This document shows, in pieces, positions 16,552-23,254 of a stretch of DNA of 32,348 nt (position 1 is its first letter; each line of letters begins with the position of its first letter). Position numbers and translations under genes: made by a program. The notes beneath the pieces were generated by a model, which saw nothing but the letters and a program-made list of their open reading frames with translations, had not been told where the DNA came from and did no database searches. The stretch is taken from positions 1 to 32,348 of the forward strand of contig DHFW01000020.1 in NCBI GenBank assembly GCA_002402465.1, read 5' to 3'. This stretch comes from Bacteroidales bacterium UBA4814. GTDB taxonomy: Bacteria; Bacteroidota; Bacteroidia; Bacteroidales; UBA7960.

Positions 16552-17532
16552 ATGAAAAATCTGTTAAAACTTTTCGTCATACTCGCGCCTCTCATGCTTT
16601 TTAACCAATGTAAGACCATGAACCCAAAACAATGGCACCCTTACACCGACCTTCCCGAGCTTTCGAGCCTGAGCGAAATAGAATATCCCTACCAGGTGCA
16701 TCATGCCAACCTGAGCGACGGCCGCAGCCTGGCGTATGTAGATGAGGGCAGCGGAAGCGAAACCATTATCTTTATCCATGGCCTGGGCTCCTATCTGCCC
16801 GCATGGAAAAAGAACATCGAAGAACTCAAAGGCCATTTCCGCTGCATCGCCATCGACCTGCCCGGCTACGGCCACTCTGCCAAAGAGCCACATAATGGCA
16901 TGATGAGTTTTTATGCTGACATTATTGTAGATTTCATGGATCAGCTCGGGCTGGAAAACGCCGTGCTGGCAGGCCACTCCATGGGCGGACAAATAAGCAT
17001 GGTAGCCGCCATGAAGCATCCCGAAAGGGTGAAGCGCCTTATCCTGGCCGCACCTGCTGGCTTCGAACACTTCACCGAAGGGCAGAAGCAGTGGTTTCGC
17101 AATGTAATGACTGTGCGAGGCGTAATGCTAACCCGTGTGGAAGATATTGTATCGAACCTGGCATACAATTTCTACGAGCTGCCGGCCGATGCCGAGTTTA
17201 TGATTACCGACCGCATTGCAATGCGCAGCGCCGACGACTTCGAAGCATACTGCTATGCCATAGTACAATCAGTCAATGGAATGGTTAATGAACCCGTGAT
17301 CGACCACCTCGACAAGATCACTCAGCCCACCCTGATCATTTTTGGCGAGAACGACAACCTCATTCCAAACCGCTTCCTCAACCCCGGGCCAACCATAGAT
17401 GTGGCCAATGTGGGCGCGCAGGCCATTAAGGGAAGCAAGCTGGTGATGCTGCCTAAAACAGGGCACTTCCTGCAGTTCGAAAACGATCAGCGCTTTAACG
17501 AAGAGGTGATCAGCTTTTTAAAGCCAAGATAA
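16552..17532 (+). CDS. Exported alpha/beta hydrolase, possible lipoprotein
   Basis: A 326-residue alpha/beta hydrolase with an N-terminal export segment (KLFVILAPLMLFNQC). Cys20 might be a lipidation site, although Gln at -1 makes the lipobox poor. The core shows oxyanion motif HGLGS (76-80), nucleophile elbow GHSMGG with Ser143, acid Asp268 (GENDNLIP) and His305 (TGHFLQ), so the catalytic triad is complete. The fold suggests an esterase or lipase-like enzyme working in the periplasm or at the outer membrane. It is co-transcribed with the porin-like gene (24-base gap) and followed by a terminator. It may liberate a carboxylate from an ester for the symporter and CoA ligase encoded upstream; this is inference. 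Confidence 0.93.
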   Translation: MKNLLKLFVILAPLMLFNQCKTMNPKQWHPYTDLPELSSLSEIEYPYQVHHANLSDGRSLAYVDEGSGSETIIFIHGLGSYLPAWKKNIEELKGHFRCIAIDLPGYGHSAKEPHNGMMSFYADIIVDFMDQLGLENAVLAGHSMGGQISMVAAMKHPERVKRLILAAPAGFEHFTEGQKQWFRNVMTVRGVMLTRVEDIVSNLAYNFYELPADAEFMITDRIAMRSADDFEAYCYAIVQSVNGMVNEPVIDHLDKITQPTLIIFGENDNLIPNRFLNPGPTIDVANVGAQAIKGSKLVMLPKTGHFLQFENDQRFNEEVISFLKPR

Positions 17533-17558
17533 AAGCTGCCGCTTTCGCGGAATGAATG

Positions 17559-17592
17559 ACGCCCCGTGGTTAATTCACCGGGGCGTTTTTTA
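17559..17592 (+). terminator. Intrinsic terminator after the hydrolase gene
   Basis: ACGCCCCG (17559-17566) pairs with CGGGGCGT (17579-17586) across a 12-base loop, followed by a T tract. It lies 26 bases after the hydrolase stop and ends the porin-hydrolase transcript. Confidence 0.85.
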
Positions 17593-17615
17593 ATGCCCTT
17601 GCGGAGAAAACCCGC

Positions 17616-17646
17616 ATTATTCCCCGCAAAAAATGCGGAGAATAAT
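17616..17646. other. Perfect-arm hairpin in the hydrolase-methyltransferase gap
   Basis: ATTATTC plus CCGCA (17616-17628) pairs with TGCGG plus GAATAAT (17634-17646), with one C/A mismatch and a five-A loop. It lies after the terminator and upstream of the methyltransferase promoter. It might be a second terminator for reverse transcription or a small REP-like element. Apart from the terminator, this hairpin and the -7 element, I see nothing in 17533-17753. Confidence 0.6.
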
Positions 17647-17705
17647 TTGCCTAAGTTAAAAAATGACTCATTGATGCTGAAAGAGGGCTTTTGAAAATAA
17701 GTTCA

Positions 17706-17713
17706 TAACTTTG
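17706..17713 (+). promoter_or_regulatory. Bacteroidota -7 promoter element
   Basis: TAACTTTG is an exact match to the Bacteroidota -7 consensus TAnnTTTG and lies 40 bases before the methyltransferase ATG. No clear -33 TTTG is seen at the expected distance. Confidence 0.5.
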
Positions 17714-17753
17714 TTTAACAGCTAACCGTTCTGCCTGAAAAAATCTGACACCG

Positions 17754-18518
17754 ATGAAAAAGCAAAAGAACACCCTCAGCGAGTGGCAGCTATACAATGA
17801 CTACCAGTGGGTTTGGGAAATGATCAGCGGAACCAGCGACTATGAGCCGCTATCGGCCTATGTTGCGTCGAAGATCAATGAGCACGAAACCCGAAACACC
17901 AAAACCCTGCTGCACCTTGGTTGCGGATCGGGTAATATGGATTTCCACTTAAAGAAGCACTTCGAGGTGACAGGCGTTGACCTGAGCGCCGACATGCTTG
18001 CCAGCGCCCGAAAGAAAAACCCCGAATGCCGCTACTTTACCGGCGACATGCGTACTTTCAGCACGAACGACCGTTTCGATACGGTCATTATCCCCGACTC
18101 TATCAACTATTTGCGTTCGCCCGAAGAAATGCAGCAGGTATTCGTCAATGCAAGAAAATTATTGAACCCCCAGGGATTATTGCTGGTGATTGTGCCCTAC
18201 GACCCCGAAAAATTCCCGCAAAACCGCACCACCGTCGACACCGTTTCCGACAAGGGCATTGAGGTAACTTTCGTGGAAAACAACTATGCCCCAGGCTTTG
18301 AGGAGAACACTTTCGAGGCGACTTTCGTTATCCTGGTTCGCGACAACCAGCGCCTGAAAACCCTGATCGACATTCACACCCTGGGACTTTTCAAAAGGGA
18401 TGTCTGGTTTAAAGAACTGAAAAAGGCAGGATTCGATGCCATCATGTTTCAGGATCCACAACTCGAAGCTACCGAACAGGAAGGAGCGTTTTTGCTCATC
18501 GGAAAAAATCAGAAATGA
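17754..18518 (+). CDS. Class I SAM-dependent methyltransferase
   Basis: A 254-residue cytoplasmic protein with the SAM-binding motif I LLHLGCGSGNMD (residues 52-63) and acidic Asp76 after beta-2 (VTGVDLSADML). Motif II is CRYFTGDMRTF near residue 92-102, followed by FDTVIIPDSINYL. It belongs to the Methyltransf_25/11-like superfamily, with a small C-terminal beta sheet that usually shapes the acceptor site. The acceptor cannot be predicted. It appears monocistronic: its own -7 element lies upstream, and the cysteine-operon leader lies downstream after about 130 bases that include a purine-rich GAGAGAG stretch (18536-18561). Confidence 0.9.
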   Translation: MKKQKNTLSEWQLYNDYQWVWEMISGTSDYEPLSAYVASKINEHETRNTKTLLHLGCGSGNMDFHLKKHFEVTGVDLSADMLASARKKNPECRYFTGDMRTFSTNDRFDTVIIPDSINYLRSPEEMQQVFVNARKLLNPQGLLLVIVPYDPEKFPQNRTTVDTVSDKGIEVTFVENNYAPGFEENTFEATFVILVRDNQRLKTLIDIHTLGLFKRDVWFKELKKAGFDAIMFQDPQLEATEQEGAFLLIGKNQK

Positions 18519-18603
18519 GCACTTAGAAAGTGAGCCCCGAGAGAGCGAGAGAGTGAGAAGGAAATAAACCTTATAAAAAATTGGTTAAAAAATTTAGTTA
18601 TCC

Positions 18604-18636
18604 TTGCAAATTAATAATTTTTTATGTTTAACTTTG
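18604..18636 (+). promoter_or_regulatory. Probable promoter of the cysteine biosynthesis operon
   Basis: TAACTTTG at 18629-18636 matches the Bacteroidota -7 consensus exactly, and a TTG at 18604-18606 lies 22 bases upstream, near the -33 position. A transcript would start near 18643, about 10 bases before the leader ORF ATG at 18652. Confidence 0.6.
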
Positions 18637-18651
18637 AGTAAAGCTATACGA

Positions 18652-18726
18652 ATGACAATATCAAAATCACACATGTCCTGTTGTTGTGCTGCAACCTTTG
18701 GTGCAATGCCAGGGACGTTTTTTTGA
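18652..18726 (+). CDS. Cysteine leader peptide (attenuator ORF)
   Basis: A 24-codon ORF beginning MTISKSHMSCCCAATF and ending in TFF followed by TGA. Residues 10-12 are three consecutive Cys codons (TGT TGT TGT, 18679-18687). An internal ATG at 18673 would give a 17-residue version with the same Cys run. It sits directly between an exact -7 promoter element and an intrinsic terminator, 90 bases before cysE. Cys is rare in most bacterial proteins, so a run of three just before cysteine-synthesis genes fits a ribosome-stalling attenuation leader sensing Cys-tRNA supply. It is too short to be found by routine gene calling. Expression has not been shown; the reading rests on sequence logic. Confidence 0.75.
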   Translation: MTISKSHMSCCCAATFGAMPGTFF

Positions 18727-18765
18727 TTGAATGTATTTCCATCAACATTAACCCTTTCATTGCCC
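18690..18765 (+). promoter_or_regulatory. Competing RNA pairings of a cysteine attenuator
   Basis: Segment 1 (TGCAACC, 18690-18696, just after the Cys codons) can pair with segment 2 (GGTGCA, 18700-18705) as a protector hairpin. Segment 2 extended (GGTGCAATG, 18700-18708) can instead pair with segment 3 (CATTGCCC, 18758-18765), which overlaps the 5' arm end and loop of the terminator. A ribosome stalled on the Cys codons would cover segment 1, free segment 2 and so favour the antiterminator. An outer pairing of GTCCTG (18675-18680) with CAGGGAC (18710-18716), with a bulge, would strengthen the protector. Pairings were found by eye, with no folding energies. Confidence 0.6.
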
Positions 18766-18782
18766 TATGAAAGGGTTTTTTT
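18750..18782 (+). terminator. Intrinsic terminator within the cysE leader
   Basis: AACCCTTTCAT (18750-18760) pairs perfectly with ATGAAAGGGTT (18767-18777) over a six-base loop, followed by a run of T to 18782. It lies between the leader ORF and the cysE start, so it must be bypassed for cysE-cysK to be expressed. That position makes it an attenuator rather than a gene-end terminator. Confidence 0.85.
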
Positions 18783-18815
18783 GTGCCTGGCTACTAACCC
18801 AAAAACAGAATTATC

Positions 18816-19649
18816 ATGGAAAATCTCAGAACCTTTATTGAAACGCTTTACAACCACAACATCTCCGAACCATGCCTGATGCCTTGCAAAACCGATAGCA
18901 ACCGCTTTATCAATGACATGTTTCAACTCTTGTTTCCGCTTGATGTGCCACGCAGCACCGATGCCTATTTTTTGCGCTTCCGCGAAAGCGAATTGCAGTT
19001 GAAAAAGCTGCTCTACGCTATAAAACCATTGTTAAAAGAGGAGCCAGAAAAAATTGTGGCTGATTTTTTCAATGCCCTGCAGGCCATTTACAGCAAGCTG
19101 CGTATGGATGCCATGGCCATTTATCAGTTTGACCCTGCTGCAGCAAGTGTGCAGGAAGTCATCCATGCCTATCCGGGCTTCTATGCCATCAGCGTTTACC
19201 GTATCTCACACCAGCTGGTGAAGCAGAAAGTGCCCGTACTGCCCAGGATCATTTCTGAGTATGCGCATGGCCGGACAGGTATTGACATTAACCCCGGGGC
19301 AAACATCGGCGACAGCTTCTTTATTGACCACGGAACGGGTGTAGTCATTGGCGAAACCACCGACATTGGCAACCATGTAAAAATCTACCAGGGCGTAACC
19401 CTGGGTGCCCTGCAGGTTGAAAAGTCGCTGGCTTCAAAAAAACGCCATCCAACCATCGAAGACAATGTGATCCTTTATGCCGGCAGTACCGTGCTTGGCG
19501 AAAGAACGGTGATTGGTCATGATTCTGTAATCGGCGGAAACGTGTGGCTTACCGAAAGCGTGCCCCCATACTCGGTGGTTTTTCACAAAAGTGAAGTGAA
19601 GATCCGCACAGGAAATAAAACAAACGACACGAACAATTCCATCATTTAA
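18816..19649 (+). CDS. cysE: Serine O-acetyltransferase
   Basis: A 277-residue enzyme that makes O-acetylserine from serine and acetyl-CoA, the first step of cysteine synthesis. The alpha-helical N-terminal domain (residues 1-145) is followed by a left-handed beta-helix of hexapeptide repeats (HGRTGIDINPGANIGDSFFIDHG...). Residues matching the catalytic set of E. coli CysE are Asp107 (QFDPAAAS), Asp157 and His172 (IDHGTG). The longer helical N-terminus is of the EpsC-like kind. The gene follows the cysteine attenuator and precedes cysK by 10 bases, so the pair should form the cysteine synthase complex and be controlled together. The short C-terminal tail ends in NNSII, and a C-terminal Ile is the residue by which CysE docks into the CysK active site. 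Confidence 0.96.
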   Translation: MENLRTFIETLYNHNISEPCLMPCKTDSNRFINDMFQLLFPLDVPRSTDAYFLRFRESELQLKKLLYAIKPLLKEEPEKIVADFFNALQAIYSKLRMDAMAIYQFDPAAASVQEVIHAYPGFYAISVYRISHQLVKQKVPVLPRIISEYAHGRTGIDINPGANIGDSFFIDHGTGVVIGETTDIGNHVKIYQGVTLGALQVEKSLASKKRHPTIEDNVILYAGSTVLGERTVIGHDSVIGGNVWLTESVPPYSVVFHKSEVKIRTGNKTNDTNNSII

Positions 19650-19659
19650 ACTTACAAGC

Positions 19660-20574
19660 ATGAAAGCAAATAACATCACAGAACTGATAGGAAACACGCC
19701 CCATTTGAAACTGACCCGCCTGTATCCAAGCGGTTATGAGGTGTGGGTGAAACTTGAGCGGAACAATCCTGGTGGCAGCATCAAGGACCGTATAGCCCTT
19801 GCTATGATTGAGGATGCAGAGCAAAGCGGGGCCCTGAAACCCGGCGGGATCATTATCGAACCGACTTCGGGCAACACAGGTATCGGTCTGGCCATGGTGG
19901 CGGCTGTAAAAGGCTACAAGGTGATCCTGGTGATGCCTGAGAGCATGTCGCTCGAACGGCGTCGGCTGATGCAGGTTTTTGGGGCCGAGTTTGTGCTAAC
20001 GCCCCGCGAAAAAGGGATGAAGGGCGCTATTGCAGAGGCTATCAGCCTGCTGGAGAAAACCCCGGGCGCCTGGATGCCGCGCCAATTTGAAAACCCGGCC
20101 AACCCAAAAGTGCATCGCGAAAAAACTGCCGCTGAAATTTTGGATGATTTCCCTGAAGGATTCGATTACCTGATTACGGGCGTTGGCACCGGCGGGCACA
20201 TAACAGGCGTTGCTCAGATATTGAAGGAGAAATTTCCCGCCCTGAAGGTCTTTGCGGTAGAGCCCGCCCTTTCGCCGGTTATCAGCGGAGGCGATCCCGG
20301 ACCACATCCCATCCAGGGCATTGGTGCCGGATTTATTCCCGAGGTGCTCGAAAAAAGCCTGCTCGATGGCGTAATTACCGTCAGCCAGGAAGAAGCCTTC
20401 GACTTTACCCGAAAAGCAGCTTTGTACGAAGGCCTGCTCATAGGCATCTCCTCAGGGGCATCACTTGCTGCGGTGCAAAAAAAACTTCCGGAAATACCCA
20501 CAGGGGCAAGAATCCTGACCTTCTGCTACGATACCGGCGAAAGGTATTTGTCGGTTAGCGGCTTGTTTGAGTAA
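19660..20574 (+). CDS. cysK: Cysteine synthase A (O-acetylserine sulfhydrylase)
   Basis: A 304-residue PLP-dependent enzyme converting O-acetylserine and sulfide to cysteine. The PLP lysine is Lys42 (NNPGGSIKDRIA), the substrate loop is EPTSGNTGIGLA (67-78), and the phosphate-binding loop is TGVGTGGHITG. The SSGAS motif and the DTGERYLS end are typical of CysK/CysM. It starts 10 bases after cysE and so shares the attenuated transcript. I favour CysK over CysM from the TSGNTG and GxGTGGHITG context, without a tree. No terminator is obvious after it. Confidence 0.96.
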   Translation: MKANNITELIGNTPHLKLTRLYPSGYEVWVKLERNNPGGSIKDRIALAMIEDAEQSGALKPGGIIIEPTSGNTGIGLAMVAAVKGYKVILVMPESMSLERRRLMQVFGAEFVLTPREKGMKGAIAEAISLLEKTPGAWMPRQFENPANPKVHREKTAAEILDDFPEGFDYLITGVGTGGHITGVAQILKEKFPALKVFAVEPALSPVISGGDPGPHPIQGIGAGFIPEVLEKSLLDGVITVSQEEAFDFTRKAALYEGLLIGISSGASLAAVQKKLPEIPTGARILTFCYDTGERYLSVSGLFE

Positions 20575-20711
20575 CATCTCAGGGTATCATGTTTTAGACC
20601 CCCGAACGAAGGAATGCTTTGATATAAAGGATTTTTTGCCGAACTTTATCAAACAATTCCTTATTTATCTGGTTGACTTTCATAGGAGAACCTTAACAAA
20701 TATCAAAAAAC

Positions 20712-21833
20712 ATGAGAACCCTTTTTATTTTGCTTCTTTCGCTTTCCATGATTTCGTGCAAGGCAAAAGAACAGGAACCGCCCGCTGATCTGATTGACAG
20801 CGAAGCGCTTAGTTTTACCATCGACACCCTGGCCACGGGACTTGAAAACCCATGGGGTATGGCCTTTTTGCCTGATGGACGCATTTTGATTGCAGAACGC
20901 CCGGGCAGGCTGCGCATTTTCCAGGACGGGCAACTGCTTCCCGAGCCAATACAAGGCTTACCTGCTATTTGGGCCCATGGCCAGGGCGGATTGCTCGATG
21001 TGGTTTTGCATCCCAAATACGAGGAAAACCAGTGGATCTATATCGCCTATGCAGCCGAAGGTGGTCCTGGCATCGGAAACACGGCCATTTCGCGTGGCAA
21101 GCTGGTGGGCAATCAATTTGCTGAAGTCGAATTGCTTTTCCATGGGCAACCATACACAGGCAGGCCCCACCACTTCGGAACCCGCATAGTATTTGACGAT
21201 GAAGGCTATATGTTCTTCACCATTGGCGACCGCGGCGACCAAAACACCGCCCAGGACCTGTCGAACAACCACGGCACGGTGATGCGCTTTTATGATGACG
21301 GTAGTATTCCACAGGACAACCCCTTTGTGAATGAACCCGGGGCAAGGCCCGAGACATGGTCGTACGGACATAGGAACATACAGGGCATGGCCCTGCACCC
21401 CGTTACACGCGACCTGTGGAGTCACGAACACGGCGCCCAGGGCGGCGACGAGATCAACCTGATCCTTAAAGGCGAAAACTTTGGCTGGCCACTGGCAACA
21501 CATGGCGTTAATTACAACGGCACCATCATTACACCTGACACCACCCTTCCGGGAATGATTGACCCCGTTTTGCACTGGACTCCCTCCATCGCACCCTGCG
21601 GACTGGCATTCGTATCGAGCAGCCAATATCCCGGCTGGGAAAATAACATGCTCGTTGGCGCACTGGCCGGACAACACATACACCGCGTAAAAATTGAAAA
21701 CAACCAGGTGGTGCACACCGAAAAACTGCTCGAAGGCTTCGCCCGCTTCCGCGACATCCGCCAGGGACCCGACGGATATATCTACGTCCTCACCGAAGGC
21801 CCGGGACTGTTCTTCAGGATTGTGCCCTGGTAA
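20712..21833 (+). CDS. PQQ-dependent aldose sugar dehydrogenase-like lipoprotein
   Basis: A 373-residue exported protein with a lipoprotein signal (SMISC, Cys16). The remainder is a six-bladed beta-propeller of the soluble glucose/sorbosone dehydrogenase family: GLENPWGMAFLPDGRILIAERPG at the start, GRPHHFGTRIVFDDEGYMFFTIGDRGD in the middle, and GHRNIQGMALHP and EHGAQGGDEINLI later. Such enzymes oxidise sugars with PQQ outside the cytoplasm. No PQQ synthesis genes are visible here, so the cofactor may be scavenged or made elsewhere. The 137-base gap from cysK contains no recognisable promoter or hairpin. It is followed by repeats, so it appears monocistronic or the end of the cys transcript. 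Confidence 0.92.
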   Translation: MRTLFILLLSLSMISCKAKEQEPPADLIDSEALSFTIDTLATGLENPWGMAFLPDGRILIAERPGRLRIFQDGQLLPEPIQGLPAIWAHGQGGLLDVVLHPKYEENQWIYIAYAAEGGPGIGNTAISRGKLVGNQFAEVELLFHGQPYTGRPHHFGTRIVFDDEGYMFFTIGDRGDQNTAQDLSNNHGTVMRFYDDGSIPQDNPFVNEPGARPETWSYGHRNIQGMALHPVTRDLWSHEHGAQGGDEINLILKGENFGWPLATHGVNYNGTIITPDTTLPGMIDPVLHWTPSIAPCGLAFVSSSQYPGWENNMLVGALAGQHIHRVKIENNQVVHTEKLLEGFARFRDIRQGPDGYIYVLTEGPGLFFRIVPW

Positions 21834-21842
21834 AAACTGATG

Positions 21843-21894
21843 TGTAGGGACAGGTCGCTAATTTGTAGGGACAGGTCGAACCTGTCCCTACAAA
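21843..21894. repeat. TAGGGACAGGT inverted repeat with an adjacent half copy
   Basis: TTTGTAGGGACAGGT (21862-21876) and ACCTGTCCCTACAAA (21880-21894) form a perfect 15-base stem with a CGA loop. The same TGTAGGGACAGGTCG occurs as a half copy at 21843-21857. It lies directly after the dehydrogenase stop and could act as a terminator or be a REP-like element. Confidence 0.8.
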
Positions 21895-21927
21895 ATAAAC
21901 CATCCTGCTTCGGCAAAAAGATAAGAA

Positions 21928-22066
21928 ATCAATAGCCCCGGCATTTATGCCGGGTTTTTTATTGCCGGCAACAACGGGGCTTTAGCCCAAACCATCATTC
22001 TGTTGGGTTAAAACCCATAGGAAGAATTGGAATTATCATTTCCGCAGCCTGAAGGCTACGGCTATT
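21928..22066 (+). repeat. Dispersed hairpin-rich repeat, copy A
   Basis: One of three near-identical direct copies of a repeat 137-139 bp long in the window. It contains, in order, the hairpin CCCGGCATTTATGCCGGG followed by a T tract, GGGGCTTTAGCCC, GGGTTAAAACCC and the imperfect palindrome CCGCAGCCTGAAGGCTACGG. It fills the gap between the converging dehydrogenase and DUF6266 genes. The first hairpin could serve as a terminator for the dehydrogenase gene. Confidence 0.85.
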
Positions 22067-22094
22067 TATTATTGCAAATCAAACCACCTTCCGA

Positions 22095-22730
22095 CTACTC
22101 CACCCACCGCGAATTGGAAACGTTTTTTAGGCTGGGTTTAAGCATCCTCCCCTCCATGTTCATAAATGCCACAAACACACGAATTTGCTCGCCTTCTTTT
22201 ACTGGCGGCAATGGCAGGGTGGCCTGGCCCTGACTGCGGCGGGCGGCACTTATCTTATGGGTGCTTTCCAGGCTGGTGGTATTGAGTGCCAGCACCATTA
22301 CCGTGTCATCATCGCTCCAGTGCTTATCCGGCTCCGGCTCACCCCAATTGATGGTTGCGGTGGTTTCATTCAACTCCAACGAGAGCTGCTGCGCTCCCGC
22401 TCGCTCGCCGGCACTGAGCAACAGCCAGTCGAGACCTGCGGGGCCGCCGGCTGCATGGTACCTTTTCAGGTTCTCCGACAAGGCTTTTTGAAACACATAA
22501 TCGCCCCCGGCAAAATCGTGAAAACCCATCTTCACAAAAATCTTCATGCCGCACAAAACCTTCATGACCCGCGAAAAGCCATCCTGGGTTTCCTTGAGCC
22601 GCCCCCGGGCAGGACCGCGCTTTACGGCTGGCATGCTTCGAATCACCGTCTTGCCTTTCAGCTTGTAAACCACCAGGTTGCCAATGCGCCCCGAAAAATC
22701 GCCCAATAAACCTTCCTGTGAAAATGCCAT
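22095..22730 (-). CDS. DUF6266 family protein
   Basis: A 211-residue protein beginning MAFSQEGLLGDFSGRIGNLV, followed by VYKLKGKTVIRSMP. This G-x-hGN-hh-Y-h-hKGK-x-hhRS-hP pattern is the signature I know from DUF6266, a Bacteroidota family of unknown function. The C-terminal half is beta-rich (LSLELNETTATINWGEPEPD, then VMVLALN), like a fibronectin-type or bacterial Ig-like fold. There is no signal peptide. An exact -7 element lies 26 bases before the ATG, and an array of 11-bp repeats lies further upstream. The gene is bounded by direct repeat copies A and B, forming a unit of about 1 kb. Confidence 0.8.
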   Translation of the reverse strand: MAFSQEGLLGDFSGRIGNLVVYKLKGKTVIRSMPAVKRGPARGRLKETQDGFSRVMKVLCGMKIFVKMGFHDFAGGDYVFQKALSENLKRYHAAGGPAGLDWLLLSAGERAGAQQLSLELNETTATINWGEPEPDKHWSDDDTVMVLALNTTSLESTHKISAARRSQGQATLPLPPVKEGEQIRVFVAFMNMEGRMLKPSLKNVSNSRWVE

Positions 22731-22755
22731 AATACATTGTTTTTAAATCCTTGTG

Positions 22756-22763
22756 CAAATATA
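22756..22763 (-). promoter_or_regulatory. -7 promoter element of the DUF6266 gene
   Basis: On the minus strand these bases read TATATTTG, an exact -7 consensus, giving a transcript start about 19 bases before the ATG at 22730. Confidence 0.6.
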
Positions 22764-22776
22764 ACCAAATTCTTAT

Positions 22777-22845
22777 TTAAGCTGTACTTAAGCCGTATTT
22801 AAGTCATTTTAAAACGGTTAAAACACGGTTAAAACACGGCTTAAC
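22777..22845. repeat. Array of degenerate 11-bp direct repeats upstream of the DUF6266 promoter
   Basis: Units in order are TTAAGCTGTAC, TTAAGCCGTAT, TTAAGTCATTT, a short TAAAACGG, two identical TTAAAACACGG, then CTTAAC. The 11-base period is about one helical turn and the array begins 13 bases upstream of the -7 box, so it resembles a set of regulator-binding sites. The rest of 22846-22936 shows nothing recognisable. Confidence 0.75.
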
Positions 22846-22936
22846 ATAAAAGAAGGTATAGCGCTGATAGGGAGGTGATCAGGGTTTAAGGATTAGGGAT
22901 AATTAAAAAAAATTTCCCATCCATTTCAGATCTTGT

Positions 22937-23073
22937 ATCAATAGCCCCGGCATTTTGCCGGGTTTTTTATTGCTGGCAACAACGGGGCTTTAGCCCAAAC
23001 CATCATTCTGTTGGGTTAAAACCCATAGGAGAATTGGGATTATCATTTCCGCAGCCTGAAGGCTACGGCTATT
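22937..23073 (+). repeat. Dispersed hairpin-rich repeat, copy B
   Basis: Second direct copy, nearly identical to copies A and C over about 137 bases with a two-base deletion in the first hairpin loop (GGCATTTTGCC). It lies between the DUF6266 promoter region and the DUF3024 gene end. Confidence 0.85.
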
Positions 23074-23093
23074 CATCTTTCCTATTTGGATCA

Positions 23094-23131
23094 CCTTTCG
23101 ACTGCACTGAAAGCTGAGCCGGAGTCGAAGG
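23094..23131. repeat. REP-like TTCGACT inverted element
   Basis: CCTTTCGACT and AGTCGAAGG form imperfect arms around CACTGAAAGCTGAGCC. Related fragments (TCGACT...CACTGAGCC...GTCGAAG) occur at 30363-30455, 30831-30897 and 32258-32316. The rest of the gap to 23254 is non-coding with no clear signal. Confidence 0.55.
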
Positions 23132-23254
23132 GCCTTGCTGCAAGGGAGCAGCCTGCGACCTGTCAATTCAAGGCAAACCTCGCTCTTACCTCGCTCTTAT
23201 GGAAAAGAAGAAAAAAAGGAACCAGAAAACACCTTAAGTCTTTAAGGTATCAGC

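Noticed and set aside
8239..17532. Olefin biosynthesis cluster (OleA, OleB, OleC, OleD), suggested by a KAS III-like enzyme, an alpha/beta hydrolase, an AMP ligase and an SDR close together
   Set aside because: The hydrolase is exported, the SDR is a short FabG type rather than an extended OleD, the KAS III lacks the His and Asn that OleA uses, and a symporter and porin are part of the locus.
18536..18561. Purine-rich GAGAGAG stretch as a possible regulatory repeat
   Set aside because: Short, imperfect and without a defined unit or pairing partner.
20575..20711. Search for a riboswitch or leader peptide before the dehydrogenase gene
   Set aside because: Only two- to three-codon ORFs and no stable hairpin were found in this gap.
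22185..22709. Plus-strand ORF of 174 codons opposite the DUF6266 gene
   Set aside because: It is a shadow of DUF6266, whose family pattern and promoter lie on the minus strand.
21928..23073. CRISPR array suggested by repeated units
   Set aside because: Only three copies exist, 137-139 bases long, hairpin-rich and about 0.9 and 7.4 kb apart; there are no regular spacers and no cas genes.
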